Assembly: GCA_020404105.1 (NCBI GenBank)
Contig: JADBWH010000074.1
Span: forward strand, 24,205-88,204
Direction: 5' to 3'
Origin: Pseudanabaena sp. M53BS1SP1A06MG
GTDB taxonomy: Bacteria; Cyanobacteriota; Cyanobacteriia; Pseudanabaenales; Pseudanabaenaceae
DNA length: 64,000 nt
The notes under the pieces were generated by a model. It had not been told where the DNA came from, made no database searches, and saw nothing but the letters and a program-made list of their open reading frames with translations. Shown here piece after piece: positions 54,401-63,862 of the stretch (within the stretch, counting starts at the first letter, position 1; each line of letters starts with the position of its first letter). The translations under genes and the position numbers were made by a program.

Positions 54401-57185
54401 CTACGAAAGTAGACTGATTTTCTGCCCGTTCGACCATGCCGAAGGCTTCGAGATATTGTAGTGCTACTTTGATTTTTGTATCTTTCTGCTCGTACTCTAA
54501 AGCGAATTCTTCGTCGAGGTCGCTACTTTGGAATATTTCATTTACCGACACCCAGAAATAATCTTCTGAAACCCTCCCAGTTTGAATGCGATCGCGGAGA
54601 GCGCGAACGGCAATAAATAAGTTGCGTAAATCGGTTTCTGATAGCTGATTTAGACTCTGGAGAAAGAAAGTCGTGTCAGCATCTTGAGGGTCAAATAGTA
54701 ACGTGCAGATAGCTGGGAGCTTGTCTCGTCCTGCCCTTCCCGCTTCTTGGACGTATGACTCTAAATTGCCAGTTATACTGTGATGAATAACCGATCTCAC
54801 ATCTGGGCGATCGATTCCCATGCCAAAAGCACAAGTCGCCACAATTACATTTACTTCTTTGGCTTTAAACTTTTCTAAAATTTCTTGCTTATCTTCTCTT
54901 GGGATTTTGCCGTGATAAAATCTTGCATCAATTTGATTTTCGTTGAGCAAACCTGCTATTTTTTCAGTGTTTTTACGAGTTGCTGTATAGACTAGAATCG
55001 CTCCGTCCTGTGAGAGCGCACTTCTAACTTGTTCGAGAGCTAATCGATCTTTGTCTTGCTTATCAGCAGATACAATCTGATATTTTAGATTTTTCCGAAT
55101 GCTGCTTGAGGTTATTTCGGTAATCTTGATGTCATATTTTTCAAATAGTTTTTTGATATCTGACCGTACATCAAGTGTAGCAGTTGCGGTCAAAAATGCC
55201 ATTAGAGGTAGATCGCGCTTTTGCTCTTGATAGAGTTCGACAATAAATTTAGGAGCATAACGATAATCTGGTCTAAAATCATGTCCCCACTGGCTGATAC
55301 AGTGTGCCTCGTCAAACACGATTAGGGATGGCAAACGCTCTTCAAGCAAAGATCTGATGCTAAGTGATCGCAATTGTTCGGGGCTAATAAAGAGTAGATC
55401 TTTTCCTCCATTGCGTAATTCGTCTAATCTCTCTCGTTTTTCAGATGCTGTAATATTCCCATTGATAAAGGTAGAAAAAATAAACCCTTTTTCTTCAAGT
55501 CCTTGTACTTGGTCTTCCATTAATGCCTGAAGTGGCGAGATAACTATAGTAAAGCCTTTTTGCCTCTGAGATAGCATCCAAGCAGGAAGCTGATAGCAAA
55601 GGGATTTGCCGCCGCCAGTTGCCATCAAGATTAGAGGATTTTTACCTGCAAGAATATCTTGTATGGCTTCTTCTTGGATAGATTGAAAGCTTGAAACCTT
55701 AAAGTCTTTTAAATATGGTTGATAAGTAAATTCTCGTGGAAATTTAACTGGGCGTAACTGGTTGAAAATAGAAGGGAAATCTGGGATTCGGCTTATCCAT
55801 CCTCCTAACGGCTGTTTTGTTTTAGTTATGTTAGATTCATAATTCCAAGCAAGTATTCCAGATATACATAACTTTTGGTCAAAACTGAGTGTGGTTGCTT
55901 GATCGATAAAGCTAATGAAGTTTTCGATATCTAGATCGACGATCGCCTCTGGGGGTAGCTCATTGGTATTAGGTAACAAGCATTTATCTATACCAAAAAA
56001 TTGACGATATGCCTCACTTGCTGAGTCTTCTCCGCAACTGAACAAATAAGCATATATATCCAAAAGTTTTGCTGGCTTAGTCTTCAGAGCATTTAAAATT
56101 GCCTCTAATAGGCTTCTAGTCGCGAGAGCATCTTCAAGGGGATTATTGGTTGCATATTCACTGAGCTTGTAGTCTTTGTTGAGTTTGTGCGATCGCTCTA
56201 AGGGAAATGCGATGATCGATAGCTCTAAAGTGTCGATAATTACCCAAGGATCGAGCGTCGGAAACCGAGTAATTAGATATTTATAATCAAAGCGACGAAA
56301 ATTATGCCCACAAATATGGAAGCCTTTGTCGCGTAAAGACTCTAAACTTGTTTGAGCAGATTCAATTACTTTAAAGTCTTGCTCCAGAATTAAAGATGCT
56401 GAACCTATTCGATGAATTTCTTCTTTCAGATCTACTTCAAGATCGATATAAGCGTATTTTCTGAGGATCTTATCTATACTGCTACTGAGAAAAATCTTCT
56501 CTGGAATAGAACTATCGCTAGGTAAACTGTCGATCATGTTATTTAAGTGATTATCTGAATTTGGAAAAATATTCCAACAAATGCGGTTAATTTGTTGTTG
56601 TGAAAGGGGGGTATCGAATTGGGACGGAAACATGTCCCGCAATCGTTGTCTAAACTCCTCTTTATCAATACCCTCAAGCATTTCATCTTTGCAAATCACC
56701 AAGTTTGACTCGATCGCATCACCCAAGCCTTGCTTGTCAAACACTGCCCTTGTGATGTTGGTCAACACCACACCATAGCCATAGGGAACGATACATTTAC
56801 CAGCGTGGTCACTAGCGATCGCATGGACTAGATCGGCATCACGTTCTAAGAGCTTTACTGCATGAAGGACATAGTTTCGGGCTTGTTCTAGTGGACTTTT
56901 TACTTGTTTGTGGCGATCGCCAGTGTTGCGATCGGCGATCATCCAGTTGGCTCTAGTGACGTTGAGAATGGTGTCAATTTTCCAGTCTTTGACCTCAAGT
57001 ACTAATAAGCCTCTCAACGGGTGCAGCACAATAAAATCGGGGTGCAGTTGCCTTTTGCCGATGGGTACGTCATACCAGATTAGATAATCGTCATCTAATT
57101 TCTGCTCTAATCTCACCGCAAAGCGCTTTTCGCCTGATGTCATTCGGGCGACGCAACTATTTAGTGATGGGATGAGAGAGGGCAT
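51456..57185 (-). CDS. NERD - DEDD exonuclease - RecQ - UvrD helicase fusion
   Basis: 1909 residues. NERD nuclease-related domain at about 15-170 ([20 protein letters not shown]). A DEDD-type 3'-5' exonuclease fold at about 243-365 ([37 protein letters not shown]). RecQ helicase at about 500-850 with [15 protein letters not shown] (near 520), [17 protein letters not shown] (near 623) and EAGRAGRD. UvrD/RecB-type helicase from about 1285 with [11 protein letters not shown] (near 1306), [35 protein letters not shown] and [11 protein letters not shown]. Two complete motors of different families and two nuclease-type domains share one chain, suggesting a DNA-degrading or repair machine for foreign DNA. 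Multi-motor fusions of this kind occur in defence islands. Confidence 0.88.
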   Translation of the reverse strand: MPSLIPSLNSCVARMTSGEKRFAVRLEQKLDDDYLIWYDVPIGKRQLHPDFIVLHPLRGLLVLEVKDWKIDTILNVTRANWMIADRNTGDRHKQVKSPLEQARNYVLHAVKLLERDADLVHAIASDHAGKCIVPYGYGVVLTNITRAVFDKQGLGDAIESNLVICKDEMLEGIDKEEFRQRLRDMFPSQFDTPLSQQQINRICWNIFPNSDNHLNNMIDSLPSDSSIPEKIFLSSSIDKILRKYAYIDLEVDLKEEIHRIGSASLILEQDFKVIESAQTSLESLRDKGFHICGHNFRRFDYKYLITRFPTLDPWVIIDTLELSIIAFPLERSHKLNKDYKLSEYATNNPLEDALATRSLLEAILNALKTKPAKLLDIYAYLFSCGEDSASEAYRQFFGIDKCLLPNTNELPPEAIVDLDIENFISFIDQATTLSFDQKLCISGILAWNYESNITKTKQPLGGWISRIPDFPSIFNQLRPVKFPREFTYQPYLKDFKVSSFQSIQEEAIQDILAGKNPLILMATGGGKSLCYQLPAWMLSQRQKGFTIVISPLQALMEDQVQGLEEKGFIFSTFINGNITASEKRERLDELRNGGKDLLFISPEQLRSLSIRSLLEERLPSLIVFDEAHCISQWGHDFRPDYRYAPKFIVELYQEQKRDLPLMAFLTATATLDVRSDIKKLFEKYDIKITEITSSSIRKNLKYQIVSADKQDKDRLALEQVRSALSQDGAILVYTATRKNTEKIAGLLNENQIDARFYHGKIPREDKQEILEKFKAKEVNVIVATCAFGMGIDRPDVRSVIHHSITGNLESYVQEAGRAGRDKLPAICTLLFDPQDADTTFFLQSLNQLSETDLRNLFIAVRALRDRIQTGRVSEDYFWVSVNEIFQSSDLDEEFALEYEQKDTKIKVALQYLEAFGMVERAENQSTFVEFELLLQSPEDSHKVFDLYAHANNLPKERTEEFHRLISAMHIAKAYCQDKTAPYPLEQLSERSGINIKVLKKYIKELDIANVCTSKIPITLLITKIDKGNRKNDARNIYEKHKTLEEQILEEIVNLIGDREQSQINCKGLATRLDPSHTQKLSAGKILEILEGWKFLKWLDLKQFNRDVVIVNNFSVPEHLDAHRIFIEKIIEVIYSSLGEHSGSRLHLRQDLVQLLSAVNQLSSPIVWELQDLEKALAWMHRHRIVRIADGLNLFQQSMKVRVMRNVRETKIEREYPRTVKLHYEEQVRRTHIMLDYGERHKQQDCDPQEYIENYFSLSRSEFTTAYPNTDDDAAKRPVTQQDYELIVSPLNPVQHEIVLSEAPAISVIAGPGSGKTRTIVHRIAYLIKVKRVDPARIIALAYNRNAVRELRMRLQNLIGAAASRLRVNTFHGLALAILGRTVDPTRISSQGSNALFTNLIKDACDLIEEDIEDEDRQLQIIKLLGCTEYLFVDEYQDVAEQEYRLVKLIAGLQNQSAEEQSRSVQTNICVIGDDDQNIYEWLGTSNRYIRSFQAEYQAKQFLLIENYRSTEPIIAASNRLILHSSDRLKSGEDQQVRIANDRLVQSELEAQDLRFDSVAHQAKYIMLQVKKWRDLGVQYNEIAILARNWDNLNEVRVLLDLNAGIPTYSLKSVGINLIRNLSTQLLITYLEENSHHVLSNQESVQSYFVQFFEKTSRNLSESTVKTLIKIAEDIDKERGYSFEDLSTPITISEIITSIYEFNESPDISIENDAILVTTCHGAKGLEFRHVILIADGFSERRDQIESERRLFYVGMTRAKEKLIITRTSDCGFVRESEATPYPIRISTIDLPQFIYYADMTPRDINLGDPDTRNRQEIIKNLHEGDRLLLKVSHWGNSWDIRTTDNIKVGALSKSKSQELIQRGISPNSFVFRDGEITIRSIYRHIKTDPVTGEIMQDWFVVIPQIRICR

Positions 57186-57208
57186 TTACTTAACCACAAG
57201 GAGATAAT

Positions 57209-57712
57209 CTATAAGTTTTTAAATCTTTCGATAAATTCATTCAAAGCTTTATTAGGAAGTCTTACAGTTTCATCCCTTTGCCATTCTAAAAGTGATGAAT
57301 AAAGCTTATCTGGACAGACTAAATTTGCCTCATAAATCTTTTCTATAATCCAAAGAACTCCTCGGTATTCTATTCCAGATGTATCAGCTAGATTTTTCAA
57401 TTGCTTATCTCCAGTTAACAGAATACTACCAGAAATACTTTCAGCTAGTACGAATGCAAAACATTCATTTATAGTTAGTTTGAGATTTTCTTGTTTAATT
57501 TTTCGTGCCCTACGAACTCCTTTTCCAGATATACTCTTTACTCGCAGTCCATTTTCAAGTAATGATTTTTCTTCACTGGTAAACTTAGTAATTTCCTCAA
57601 AAAATAGAATATCTGGGATAGTAATTTCATAGGGAAGTAACAAAAAAGCCTCAATTAATGAGACTTTCTTCAAATCTATAAGATAGGATGTGTCACTAAT
57701 AATAACTTGCAT
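57209..57712 (-). CDS. PIN-domain protein
   Basis: 167 residues. IISDTSYLIDLKK at the N-terminus carries the first acidic residue; FEEITK, INECFAFVLAE and LLTGDKQLKNLA supply the other acidic positions of a PIN-type RNase. It overlaps the end of the XRE-ImmA gene by 17 bases. In other bacteria such pairs act as toxin (PIN) with XRE-protease antitoxin or regulator. Confidence 0.8.
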   Translation of the reverse strand: MQVIISDTSYLIDLKKVSLIEAFLLLPYEITIPDILFFEEITKFTSEEKSLLENGLRVKSISGKGVRRARKIKQENLKLTINECFAFVLAESISGSILLTGDKQLKNLADTSGIEYRGVLWIIEKIYEANLVCPDKLYSSLLEWQRDETVRLPNKALNEFIERFKNL

Positions 57713-58790
57713 CTTTGGATTGACTTTCTCCTTTTAGCTCTGCTTGCACCTCATCTACAGAACGGCGTAGCAATTCAGCAGCCTTGGCTATTGAAATTAA
57801 GTCCTCAGATAAAGCACGGTAGCAAAGACGCTCGAAACGACATGGTTTTTCTTGACTACCACGTTGTTCTTCAGTCTCTAATGGCTCTGGCTCGGTCGAT
57901 CTCCAAGTGCGTGCAACAGTCTGAAAGGCGTAGGTTAAATTAGCATCACTTATGATGCCAATGTTTTTTAGTCGAACAAGGAGTGCAGCGCCACTGATTC
58001 GGTACATTTGCTTGAGATAGATTAGTTCTCTGTATCCTATAGAATGCCGTAGTGAACCAACTTCATTTTTAAGATGTGATTTGGGTGCTTTGAACGCCCC
58101 AGCAAAGCGATTACTAGCCGACTCTACTTCTTTAGGTGATAAATACTCAGGATCGATTAGTCGATGTCCCAACTCATGGGCAAGAGTTAGTCGCCTCCTC
58201 TCAAGCGAGAATCTTTCGTTAACGACGATTACTGGCAAATTTTTGATACTAGAACCTTGCACAAGGCAAGTAAATCCAGAAACGCTTTGCGGAAGCTTAA
58301 TGACAAAAACCTTTAGACCTTTTTCTTCAAGCAGCTCGGTCATATTAGGAATTGGATCAGTACCTAAATTCCATTTTTGGCGAAGATCGTCAGCAATTTT
58401 TTCAGCTTCTTCAACAGATTTAATTGGTACTCTATCAAATGGCTTTTGCCATTCGACACTTGGCATTTCAAGAATTTTTTCAATTTCAATATATCTCTCA
58501 ACCCATTCAATTACCTCAGTTTCAACATGAGCACGGTCTTTTGCGGTTGTATTAGATTTATTACGAAAATCAACGCTAGTTAGTTCAACTTGCTGTGAAT
58601 CAAGCAAGTAATTTATGGAGACATCCAAAGCTTTAACAAGAGCAGTCAAAACATCTGAACTGGGAGTCATTTCATCCCGTTCATACTTTCCGATTGCCTG
58701 AGCGCTAATTTTTCCTTGGAGTGCATCAGCTAGTCCTCGTAAAGAGTAGCCAGCTTTCTTCCGAGCAAGCTTTATACGGGAGCCAATCAT
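57696..58790 (-). CDS. XRE helix-turn-helix - ImmA/IrrE metallopeptidase
   Basis: 364 residues. XRE DNA-binding domain at about 4-60 (RIKLARKKAGYSLRGLADAL), then an ImmA/IrrE (M78) zinc peptidase with LAHELGHRLIDPE near 200-212 and second-shell SASNRFAGAFKAP. The C-terminal 90 residues are charged and look like an interaction domain for the PIN partner. Such proteins repress a locus and are cut or cut a repressor upon DNA damage or phage attack. Divergent from the GIY-YIG-like gene, sharing the 90-bp spacer. Confidence 0.85.
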   Translation of the reverse strand: MIGSRIKLARKKAGYSLRGLADALQGKISAQAIGKYERDEMTPSSDVLTALVKALDVSINYLLDSQQVELTSVDFRNKSNTTAKDRAHVETEVIEWVERYIEIEKILEMPSVEWQKPFDRVPIKSVEEAEKIADDLRQKWNLGTDPIPNMTELLEEKGLKVFVIKLPQSVSGFTCLVQGSSIKNLPVIVVNERFSLERRRLTLAHELGHRLIDPEYLSPKEVESASNRFAGAFKAPKSHLKNEVGSLRHSIGYRELIYLKQMYRISGAALLVRLKNIGIISDANLTYAFQTVARTWRSTEPEPLETEEQRGSQEKPCRFERLCYRALSEDLISIAKAAELLRRSVDEVQAELKGESQSKDASYY

Positions 58791-58883
58791 AATTTTTTTG
58801 GTTTACAAGACGGGTTTATTTTTTTATGTTATATTATGTATTGTAAACCTATAGATCGAGTGAGTCAACTCGAAACTTTATTT

Positions 58884-59171
58884 ATGGCTATTAATGTAGG
58901 TCGATATAAATTCGACGGACCTTACCAAAGCGTAGATAAACTTGAATATCGTTCAGGTGTCTATGCGATTCTCGACAGTAATCGAGTAGTGATTGACATT
59001 GGCGAATCTGCGTCTGTAAAGACAAGGGTTGCAAACCACGACCGTCAACCTTGCTGGGAAAAAAATCGAGTTAATTTAGTTGCGGTATTGTATGTACCAA
59101 GTGCTAAACAAAGATTGGACATTGAGCAAGAACTCAGGCTGGAATTCAACCCTGTTTGTGGAGTTCGCTAG
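58884..59171 (+). CDS. GIY-YIG-like small protein
   Basis: 95 residues from the ATG at 58884 (MAINVGRYKFDGPYQSVDKL); an upstream ATG at 58836 is possible. SGVYAILDSNRVVIDIGESA resembles the GVY...DIG core of GIY-YIG nucleases, with KTRVANHDRQPCW supplying the conserved arginine and histidine. The second motif is V-I-D-I-G-E instead of Y-V-G, so catalytic activity is unsure. Family seen beside mobile or defence genes. Confidence 0.65.
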   Translation: MAINVGRYKFDGPYQSVDKLEYRSGVYAILDSNRVVIDIGESASVKTRVANHDRQPCWEKNRVNLVAVLYVPSAKQRLDIEQELRLEFNPVCGVR

Positions 59172-59211
59172 ACAATCTTAATTTATGTAGAAATTTAGGA
59201 GGTAATCCAAA

Positions 59212-59379
59212 ATGGCAAAAAATACTGGAAAGGGCTATCGTAATGGCGCTGTGGACAACCGCAGCCAAGCATATAATCCTAAAACTCAGCAATGGGCAAA
59301 GCGTAACACCGAGAACGGTCAGTTCATGGATGTAAAGCAGGACGGTGAACCGTTCAAGGGTGTTCGCAAAGAAGATTAA
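59212..59379 (+). CDS. Short conserved-looking basic protein
   Basis: 55 codons, with an excellent ribosome site AGGAGGTAA eight bases before ATG. It starts MAKNTGKGYRNGAVDNRSQA, continues YNPKTQQWAKRNTENG and ends GVRKED. Similar small proteins (NTGKG...R...Y.NPKT..W.KR) are found in many bacteria without known function. It follows the GIY-YIG-like gene and precedes a clear terminator. Confidence 0.75.
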   Translation: MAKNTGKGYRNGAVDNRSQAYNPKTQQWAKRNTENGQFMDVKQDGEPFKGVRKED

Positions 59380-59414
59380 CTGGTAATTAGTCTTCTTTGA
59401 TTGCTTTTGTAGTT

Positions 59415-59440
59415 AGGGACATTTTACTCGAAATGTCCCT
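59415..59440 (+). terminator. Rho-independent terminator
   Basis: AGGGACATTT, loop TACTCG, AAATGTCCCT, followed by TTCTTT. A 10-bp perfect stem with T-rich tail 35 bp after the small gene. Confidence 0.75.
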
Positions 59441-59622
59441 TTCTTTACGTCTTTGAAAATAATTAGTTGGAAGGTAATTTTAAATATTATTTTTTGTAAT
59501 ACTTTTGTCTAGCGCATCGAACTGGCGGCGTTTCCATCGGTAAGTATTGCTTCTGAGTGAGATGAGTTGATAGAAAGCATCTATCAGGAAGTTTAGAAAT
59601 TGTCGAAAGTGCGATCGCTTTT

Positions 59623-60351
59623 TCATCTCCTGACCCTTTTAAAAATGCACTCATAGGATGCTCGATCAGTAATTGAATCAACAGCCCGTCTCGCAGTGAC
59701 TAACTCCCATCCGCTTTTTCCATATATATTCATCGTCTCTGTAAAAGTTGAATCGGGGACTGCTTCAATGGTGTATTCCCATTCAACAGCCTGAGGCTTT
59801 TGTCCTGCAAGAAGATTAATTAGCAGGATTATGAAAATACCAACTAACGCACCTGTACTAATGATGTCTTTAAAAGTTGTGAGCAGTTCACCAAATTTGA
59901 AATTGTTTATCAAGCCCAAAGCAGAACTTGAACTATTGCTTGGTGTTTGGACAGATTGGTATCTACTGCTAGTAGTTAGTGTCGGCGTTCTTTCTTGGAT
60001 TGGGGTTGGTAGAGCAGTGACGGGGGGACTCTGTAAATCAGCTTCAGCAATAGGCTCTATTTTTTTCTGAGGCAAACCGTTCAACTTTTGTAATTTCTGC
60101 CATTCTTGCTTAGGCTGCCCTTTGATACGTCCAAAGAACTTGATAGCATCAATACTTGTAAGGTCTTCAGGCGATAGCTTATCAAGCAAAGCTTCTAAAA
60201 TTTTGCGTACAAGTTCTTCATAATCAACTTCTAGATTATTGGGACGATTGAAAACAATACTTAACTGTTGAGCCGTTTGATTAACTTGCAAACTTAATTC
60301 AGGCTGTTGCAATGTCTCCGAGATTAGACTTTTAATATCTTCAATGTTCAT
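59623..60351 (-). CDS. Membrane-anchored protein with DUF4177-like end
   Basis: 242 residues. The N-terminal 75 residues form a charged, possibly coiled region (MNIEDIKSLISETLQQPELS), then a low-complexity threonine- and serine-rich linker (to about 150), a membrane helix ALVGIFIILLINLLAG (about 170-185) and a C-terminal domain WEYTIEAVPDSTFTETMNIY then GWELVTARRA, resembling DUF4177-type small beta-domains. Function unknown. On the same strand as the ParA-like genes, 75 bp downstream of the Rho-N-tailed protein. Confidence 0.6.
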   Translation of the reverse strand: MNIEDIKSLISETLQQPELSLQVNQTAQQLSIVFNRPNNLEVDYEELVRKILEALLDKLSPEDLTSIDAIKFFGRIKGQPKQEWQKLQKLNGLPQKKIEPIAEADLQSPPVTALPTPIQERTPTLTTSSRYQSVQTPSNSSSSALGLINNFKFGELLTTFKDIISTGALVGIFIILLINLLAGQKPQAVEWEYTIEAVPDSTFTETMNIYGKSGWELVTARRAVDSITDRASYECIFKRVRR

Positions 60352-60426
60352 TATTATTTTTCCAGTAGAGCAGCTTAGGATCTGCGATCGCAGTCTTCAG
60401 GTGACGCGATCGCTAAAACAACTTTT

Positions 60427-61113
60427 CTAACTCAGTAAATCAACCAATTCAGCCTTAGTTTTTTTGCTATAACCTTTGAGCTTTTTCTCTTTAGCCATAG
60501 CTTTAAGTTCGGTGAGGCTCAAAGAATCAAGAGACTTAGTTGGCTTAGGTTCATTGACATCAACAGTTGCTTTTACACTCTTGACATTGAGAGTAAATAC
60601 TTCTTTGAGCGCATCCAACTTTTTGCCCTTGGTAATGCCACATTTAAGCTTAGTCAACTCATCAAGACTTTTCCAATTGTGTCGTGGTGCTTCGGCAATA
60701 CGGTTGACGGCAACTAATAACTTAAAGCCTTTTAAAGCACTATTCGGCTTCTCAGAGATATACTCTAAAGCTCCTTGGATCTGCTCATAGGAAGCAGTAG
60801 CAAGGTCTAGTTTGGGAACAATCTCTCTAGCTAATACTTTAGTCAGATATTCTGCACTTTCATCATTGTCAACAATGACACACCAAACTTTTTCTAGCTC
60901 TGCATTTTCTGCTGCTGCATAGATAAAGGAGTTGGCTACAACCACATACTCACCATTACTGACTTCCTTCACGATTACAGGAATCCAGTTTTTACCACCA
61001 GACTTTTTGAGGGTTTCAGAAACAACATCGACTAGGAATTGAGGGGCATCGGTGGGTTCTGGAACAGAAATCTCATGTAGCCACAAATACATTAATTGGA
61101 TTGAGTTAGTCAT
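60427..61113 (-). CDS. ParA-partner candidate with SAP/Rho-N-like C-terminus
   Basis: 228 residues. The first 180 residues are not recognised; the tail SLSLTELKAMAKEKKLKGYS followed by KKTKAELVDLL is the SAP/Rho N-terminal-like helical motif, able to bind DNA or RNA. The start codon overlaps the stop of the ParA-like gene (TAATG), showing translational coupling. By position it is the likely DNA-binding partner of the ATPase, in the role of a ParB, though without ParB motifs. Confidence 0.65.
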   Translation of the reverse strand: MTNSIQLMYLWLHEISVPEPTDAPQFLVDVVSETLKKSGGKNWIPVIVKEVSNGEYVVVANSFIYAAAENAELEKVWCVIVDNDESAEYLTKVLAREIVPKLDLATASYEQIQGALEYISEKPNSALKGFKLLVAVNRIAEAPRHNWKSLDELTKLKCGITKGKKLDALKEVFTLNVKSVKATVDVNEPKPTKSLDSLSLTELKAMAKEKKLKGYSKKTKAELVDLLS

Positions 61114-62462
61114 TAGATGAAGTACTCCTTAGCTAAAGCTTGATAATATTCTCTGGCGGTTTTATTGGCATAGACAGCAGGAATATTGGAAAATCCTGCA
61201 CTAGCGATCGCTGCAAAGCTCGGCATCGTAAATATATGCTTATCCTTTTTGGCTGGATGCCAATAGTAACGGGGATAGAAGTAGTGAGTTAAGTCAAACT
61301 TTTCTTCTTTTTTAGTCTTTTCAATTAACTTGTCAATCAACTGTATAGCAGCTTCCCGTTGGGGGTCAGTCATCCGTTCACCATTGAAAAAGACAGGTAG
61401 CACTTTAGGACTACCATTCTTGCGTTCTCGCCTAATCTGGGGAATTAACTGGGAAATGGCTTGGGCGGCATTTTTGATAGACAGAAAGTTATTGTGCTGA
61501 ATCGGGGTAAATACCACATCAGCAGCATAGACAGCACTCTGGCTAAAGTATTGCCAATTGGGAGGGGCATCGATCAGGATGTAGTCGTATTTGTCGCGAA
61601 AATACTCATCAATCAATTTACCAAGCCGTTTTTTATCTACACTTCTGTGAATACCTGAATTGCTATCAGATTTAGCTAGGTCGTCATCAGCAGGTAATAC
61701 GTCAAAACCAAACACTTGACCTTGCTTAGTTTTTAATCGAAACTCATGAACTGCTTGTCCTGGTTCGAGGCGGCGATCGTCTAAGCATTTGTATAAAGTT
61801 ACTGGCTTAGCAGGACACTGCAAATATTGAGTGAGATCCCGTTGATTAGGGTCAAAGTCAATCACTAAAACCTTTTTGCCAAGTAAATTCAGAATACTGG
61901 CTAGATTGATGGTGGTGGTGGTTTTACCAACGCCTCCTTTGTTGTTATAAACCGCTACAACCAAAGCTTTTGATGGATTTTCGATCTTGTGCCGAATCAG
62001 GCTAACTGTTTTGTCTAAATTAGTCTCATCGGTTGCTAAGCATTCTGTGACAGGAAAAACTACCTTGCCATGTTTGCGAAATAGTTGCCAGTGCTTGCTA
62101 TTCGTCATTAGTCCCCACTGTGCGCTATAGCAGTTCTGAGAGATTAGATAGCCGTGCAATTGCCTGACTGTCGAAAAGTATTGAGCAGACGGAGGCGCTA
62201 AATTTATATCTCTTCCCTTTAGTTCTAAGAGCAGATAGGGATTGGATTTAGTTTCCAGAAAAATGTCGCCTTCAACATTGTGTCTCGCGGCAAAATCGGC
62301 AGCTTTACCAGCAGGGCTAGTCTGAAACTGCGGAACTCTCTCCCGTTGATTAAATCCCAACGCATCAAATAACTGGGCTACTACAAAATTTGTAGTAACA
62401 ACAGACTCTTGCGCTTCTGTTGGTAAATCTTTCCATGATTGAAGTAACGGTGATATCGTCAT
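61113..62462 (-). CDS. ParA-like ATPase with N-terminal restriction-enzyme-type domain
   Basis: 449 residues. About 1-150 resembles the N-terminal nuclease-type domain of type I restriction R subunits (VVAQLFDALGF, VEGDIFLETKSNPYLLLELK, where E...E-L-K matches PD-(D/E)XK). From about 165 comes a ParA/MinD ATPase with deviant Walker A NNKGGVGKTTTTIN, VLVIDFDPNQRDLTQYL and YILIDAPPNW. A ParA motor fused to this domain is unusual for chromosome partitioning and suggests a mobile or defence system. Coupled to the following gene by TAATG. Confidence 0.85.
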   Translation of the reverse strand: MTISPLLQSWKDLPTEAQESVVTTNFVVAQLFDALGFNQRERVPQFQTSPAGKAADFAARHNVEGDIFLETKSNPYLLLELKGRDINLAPPSAQYFSTVRQLHGYLISQNCYSAQWGLMTNSKHWQLFRKHGKVVFPVTECLATDETNLDKTVSLIRHKIENPSKALVVAVYNNKGGVGKTTTTINLASILNLLGKKVLVIDFDPNQRDLTQYLQCPAKPVTLYKCLDDRRLEPGQAVHEFRLKTKQGQVFGFDVLPADDDLAKSDSNSGIHRSVDKKRLGKLIDEYFRDKYDYILIDAPPNWQYFSQSAVYAADVVFTPIQHNNFLSIKNAAQAISQLIPQIRRERKNGSPKVLPVFFNGERMTDPQREAAIQLIDKLIEKTKKEEKFDLTHYFYPRYYWHPAKKDKHIFTMPSFAAIASAGFSNIPAVYANKTAREYYQALAKEYFI

Positions 62463-62505
62463 GTTTTAGTTGTGATAGTTGAACCTTCCTGAAGCCTTAA
62501 ACTGA

Positions 62506-62826
62506 TTAATCCAAATACTTGGCAACTGCCATCAACTCAGCGATCGCTCGAACTAACCGATCGCGCAAAGCATCGTCAAGCTTGGGATTTTGCAAAGCTA
62601 CCTCTTGGATGGCGGCTAACCACTTGGCGATCGGGACATGGCTAACGGCGGCGCGTAGACCCATGTTGGTTAGGATTGCAAGGTAAAAGCCTTTGAAATC
62701 ATCTGGGTCGCCGTAGTCATAGAAGCCGTTCATTAGCTCTAGTTTTTCGGGTGTGTAGGCTTCGTATTGATCGAAGGTGATTGGGGTGCGATCGAGTTGG
62801 GGTTGGGGAAGTGGTGGTTGGGGCAT
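62506..62826 (-). CDS. Small cyanobacterial protein of unknown function
   Basis: 106 residues, starting MPQPPLPQPQLDRTPITFDQ and containing YTPEKLELMNGFYDYGDPDD and a helical C-terminus ending VAKYLD. The segment TFDQYEAYTPEKLEL resembles the start of Uma2-type cyanobacterial proteins, but no nuclease domain follows. A frame-broken copy is at 42023-42346. Function unknown. Confidence 0.65.
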   Translation of the reverse strand: MPQPPLPQPQLDRTPITFDQYEAYTPEKLELMNGFYDYGDPDDFKGFYLAILTNMGLRAAVSHVPIAKWLAAIQEVALQNPKLDDALRDRLVRAIAELMAVAKYLD

Positions 62827-62871
62827 GGTGGTTTTCTACTAGAACGGGTTGAGGTATTGAGGGGGCGATCG

Positions 62872-63519
62872 CTATGGCTTTGATGAAAGAGAATGATAGT
62901 TACTTATCGCTTTGTCTCTATTAAGGATTTCGCGAGATATAAATACAAATTTCATCGATCCATAAGTCTGTCTTCCCCTACCTGTAAAATAGTCACCCTC
63001 AAGCATTTGACAATCTGGCGATAGTTTCAAATTTGCATTCCCTCTGTGAATAAACATCGTTTGAAGACTTTGAGCCATTGGCTCATTCATATACTCGTAT
63101 TTAAGAGTTGAGTCAGAAGCATCCAAAGTATTTACTGAAGCCATAGTTGAATATGACTTAGAGGTTTCTGTCGCAATACGAACACTAATATTTGTCCAAG
63201 ACTGATTAATAGATAAATAGATATCATCATATACATTATTATTGTATGAAGATTGAATAGAACCGACCCATGTGCCTTGTAGGTTAGGTATGTTTGAAAA
63301 CCTAATTTTTTTGACTTGCCATGACCAAATAAATTCATCAAATAACTTATAAAAAATGCCATAGAACCCCATGACTGACGGTGCATCTATCCACCAAGGT
63401 ATCTCTAGATTCAAAGCTTTTATGGAAAAGTTTAACAATAAAGCAAAAGCAACTGCTATAGCTGCTAACCATAATGGAATAATTTCTCTATCTTTAGAAT
63501 TTGTCGCGTATGAGTGCAT
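62872..63519 (-). CDS. Cap15-like CBASS effector (two membrane helices plus beta-barrel)
   Basis: 215 residues. Two helices at the N-terminus (PLWLAAIAVAFALLLNFSI, about 16-34; WWIDAPSVMGFYGIFYKL, about 42-59), then from about 77 NIPNLQGTWVGSIQSSYNNN, YLSINQSWTNISVRI and TETSKSYSTMASV, the pattern of the Cap15 cyclic-nucleotide-binding beta-barrel. On ligand binding Cap15 oligomerises and disrupts the inner membrane in anti-phage CBASS. It lies 13 bp downstream of a CD-NTase fragment with a GGAG ribosome site, confirming the context. Confidence 0.8.
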   Translation of the reverse strand: MHSYATNSKDREIIPLWLAAIAVAFALLLNFSIKALNLEIPWWIDAPSVMGFYGIFYKLFDEFIWSWQVKKIRFSNIPNLQGTWVGSIQSSYNNNVYDDIYLSINQSWTNISVRIATETSKSYSTMASVNTLDASDSTLKYEYMNEPMAQSLQTMFIHRGNANLKLSPDCQMLEGDYFTGRGRQTYGSMKFVFISREILNRDKAISNYHSLSSKP

Positions 63520-63532
63520 AGATATATCTCCA

Positions 63533-63862
63533 TTAATTCCATAAATTTATTAATTGATGAACAAAGTTTTTGGCAGAATAAAAGTTCCACTGATCTGCTC
63601 CATTTCCAAATAGATATAATTGTTTATTTTGACAAATAAATTTTCTTGCATCTCCTGATTGAAAGTTTTGATATAGCCAAGCGACAGACTCCTGATAAGT
63701 TTCTTGAAAGAGTGGCTTAAACTTTCCGTCAGGTACATTATAGAGAAGACATTCAAGAAAATAAGAAGGGACAGATCCTTTAGTGATTAAACCTTGTCCT
63801 TCAAGAGAAAGCCTTGCATTTTTAAATAATCGAACAGTCGGCTTATACCTTTGATTAGTATC
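63533..63862 (-). pseudogene. CD-NTase (cGAS-like) C-terminal fragment, truncated
   Basis: The reverse frame from 63862 reads DTNQRYKPTVRLFKNARLSL, then PSYFLECLLYNVPDGKF, then SVAWLYQNF and FGNGADQWNFYSAKNFV, and stops at 63533. This is the C-terminal helical part of CBASS CD-NTases. An in-frame TGA lies directly upstream (63863-63865), and the next 137 bp to the window edge do not continue the enzyme in any frame I can read. The catalytic GS...D-x-D half is absent here, so the gene is cut by an insertion or deletion near 63862; the rest may lie outside the window. Confidence 0.8.

Noticed and set aside
59487..59681. 64-codon reverse frame
   Set aside because: It overlaps the 3' end of the gene at 59623-60351 in another frame and lacks a ribosome site.
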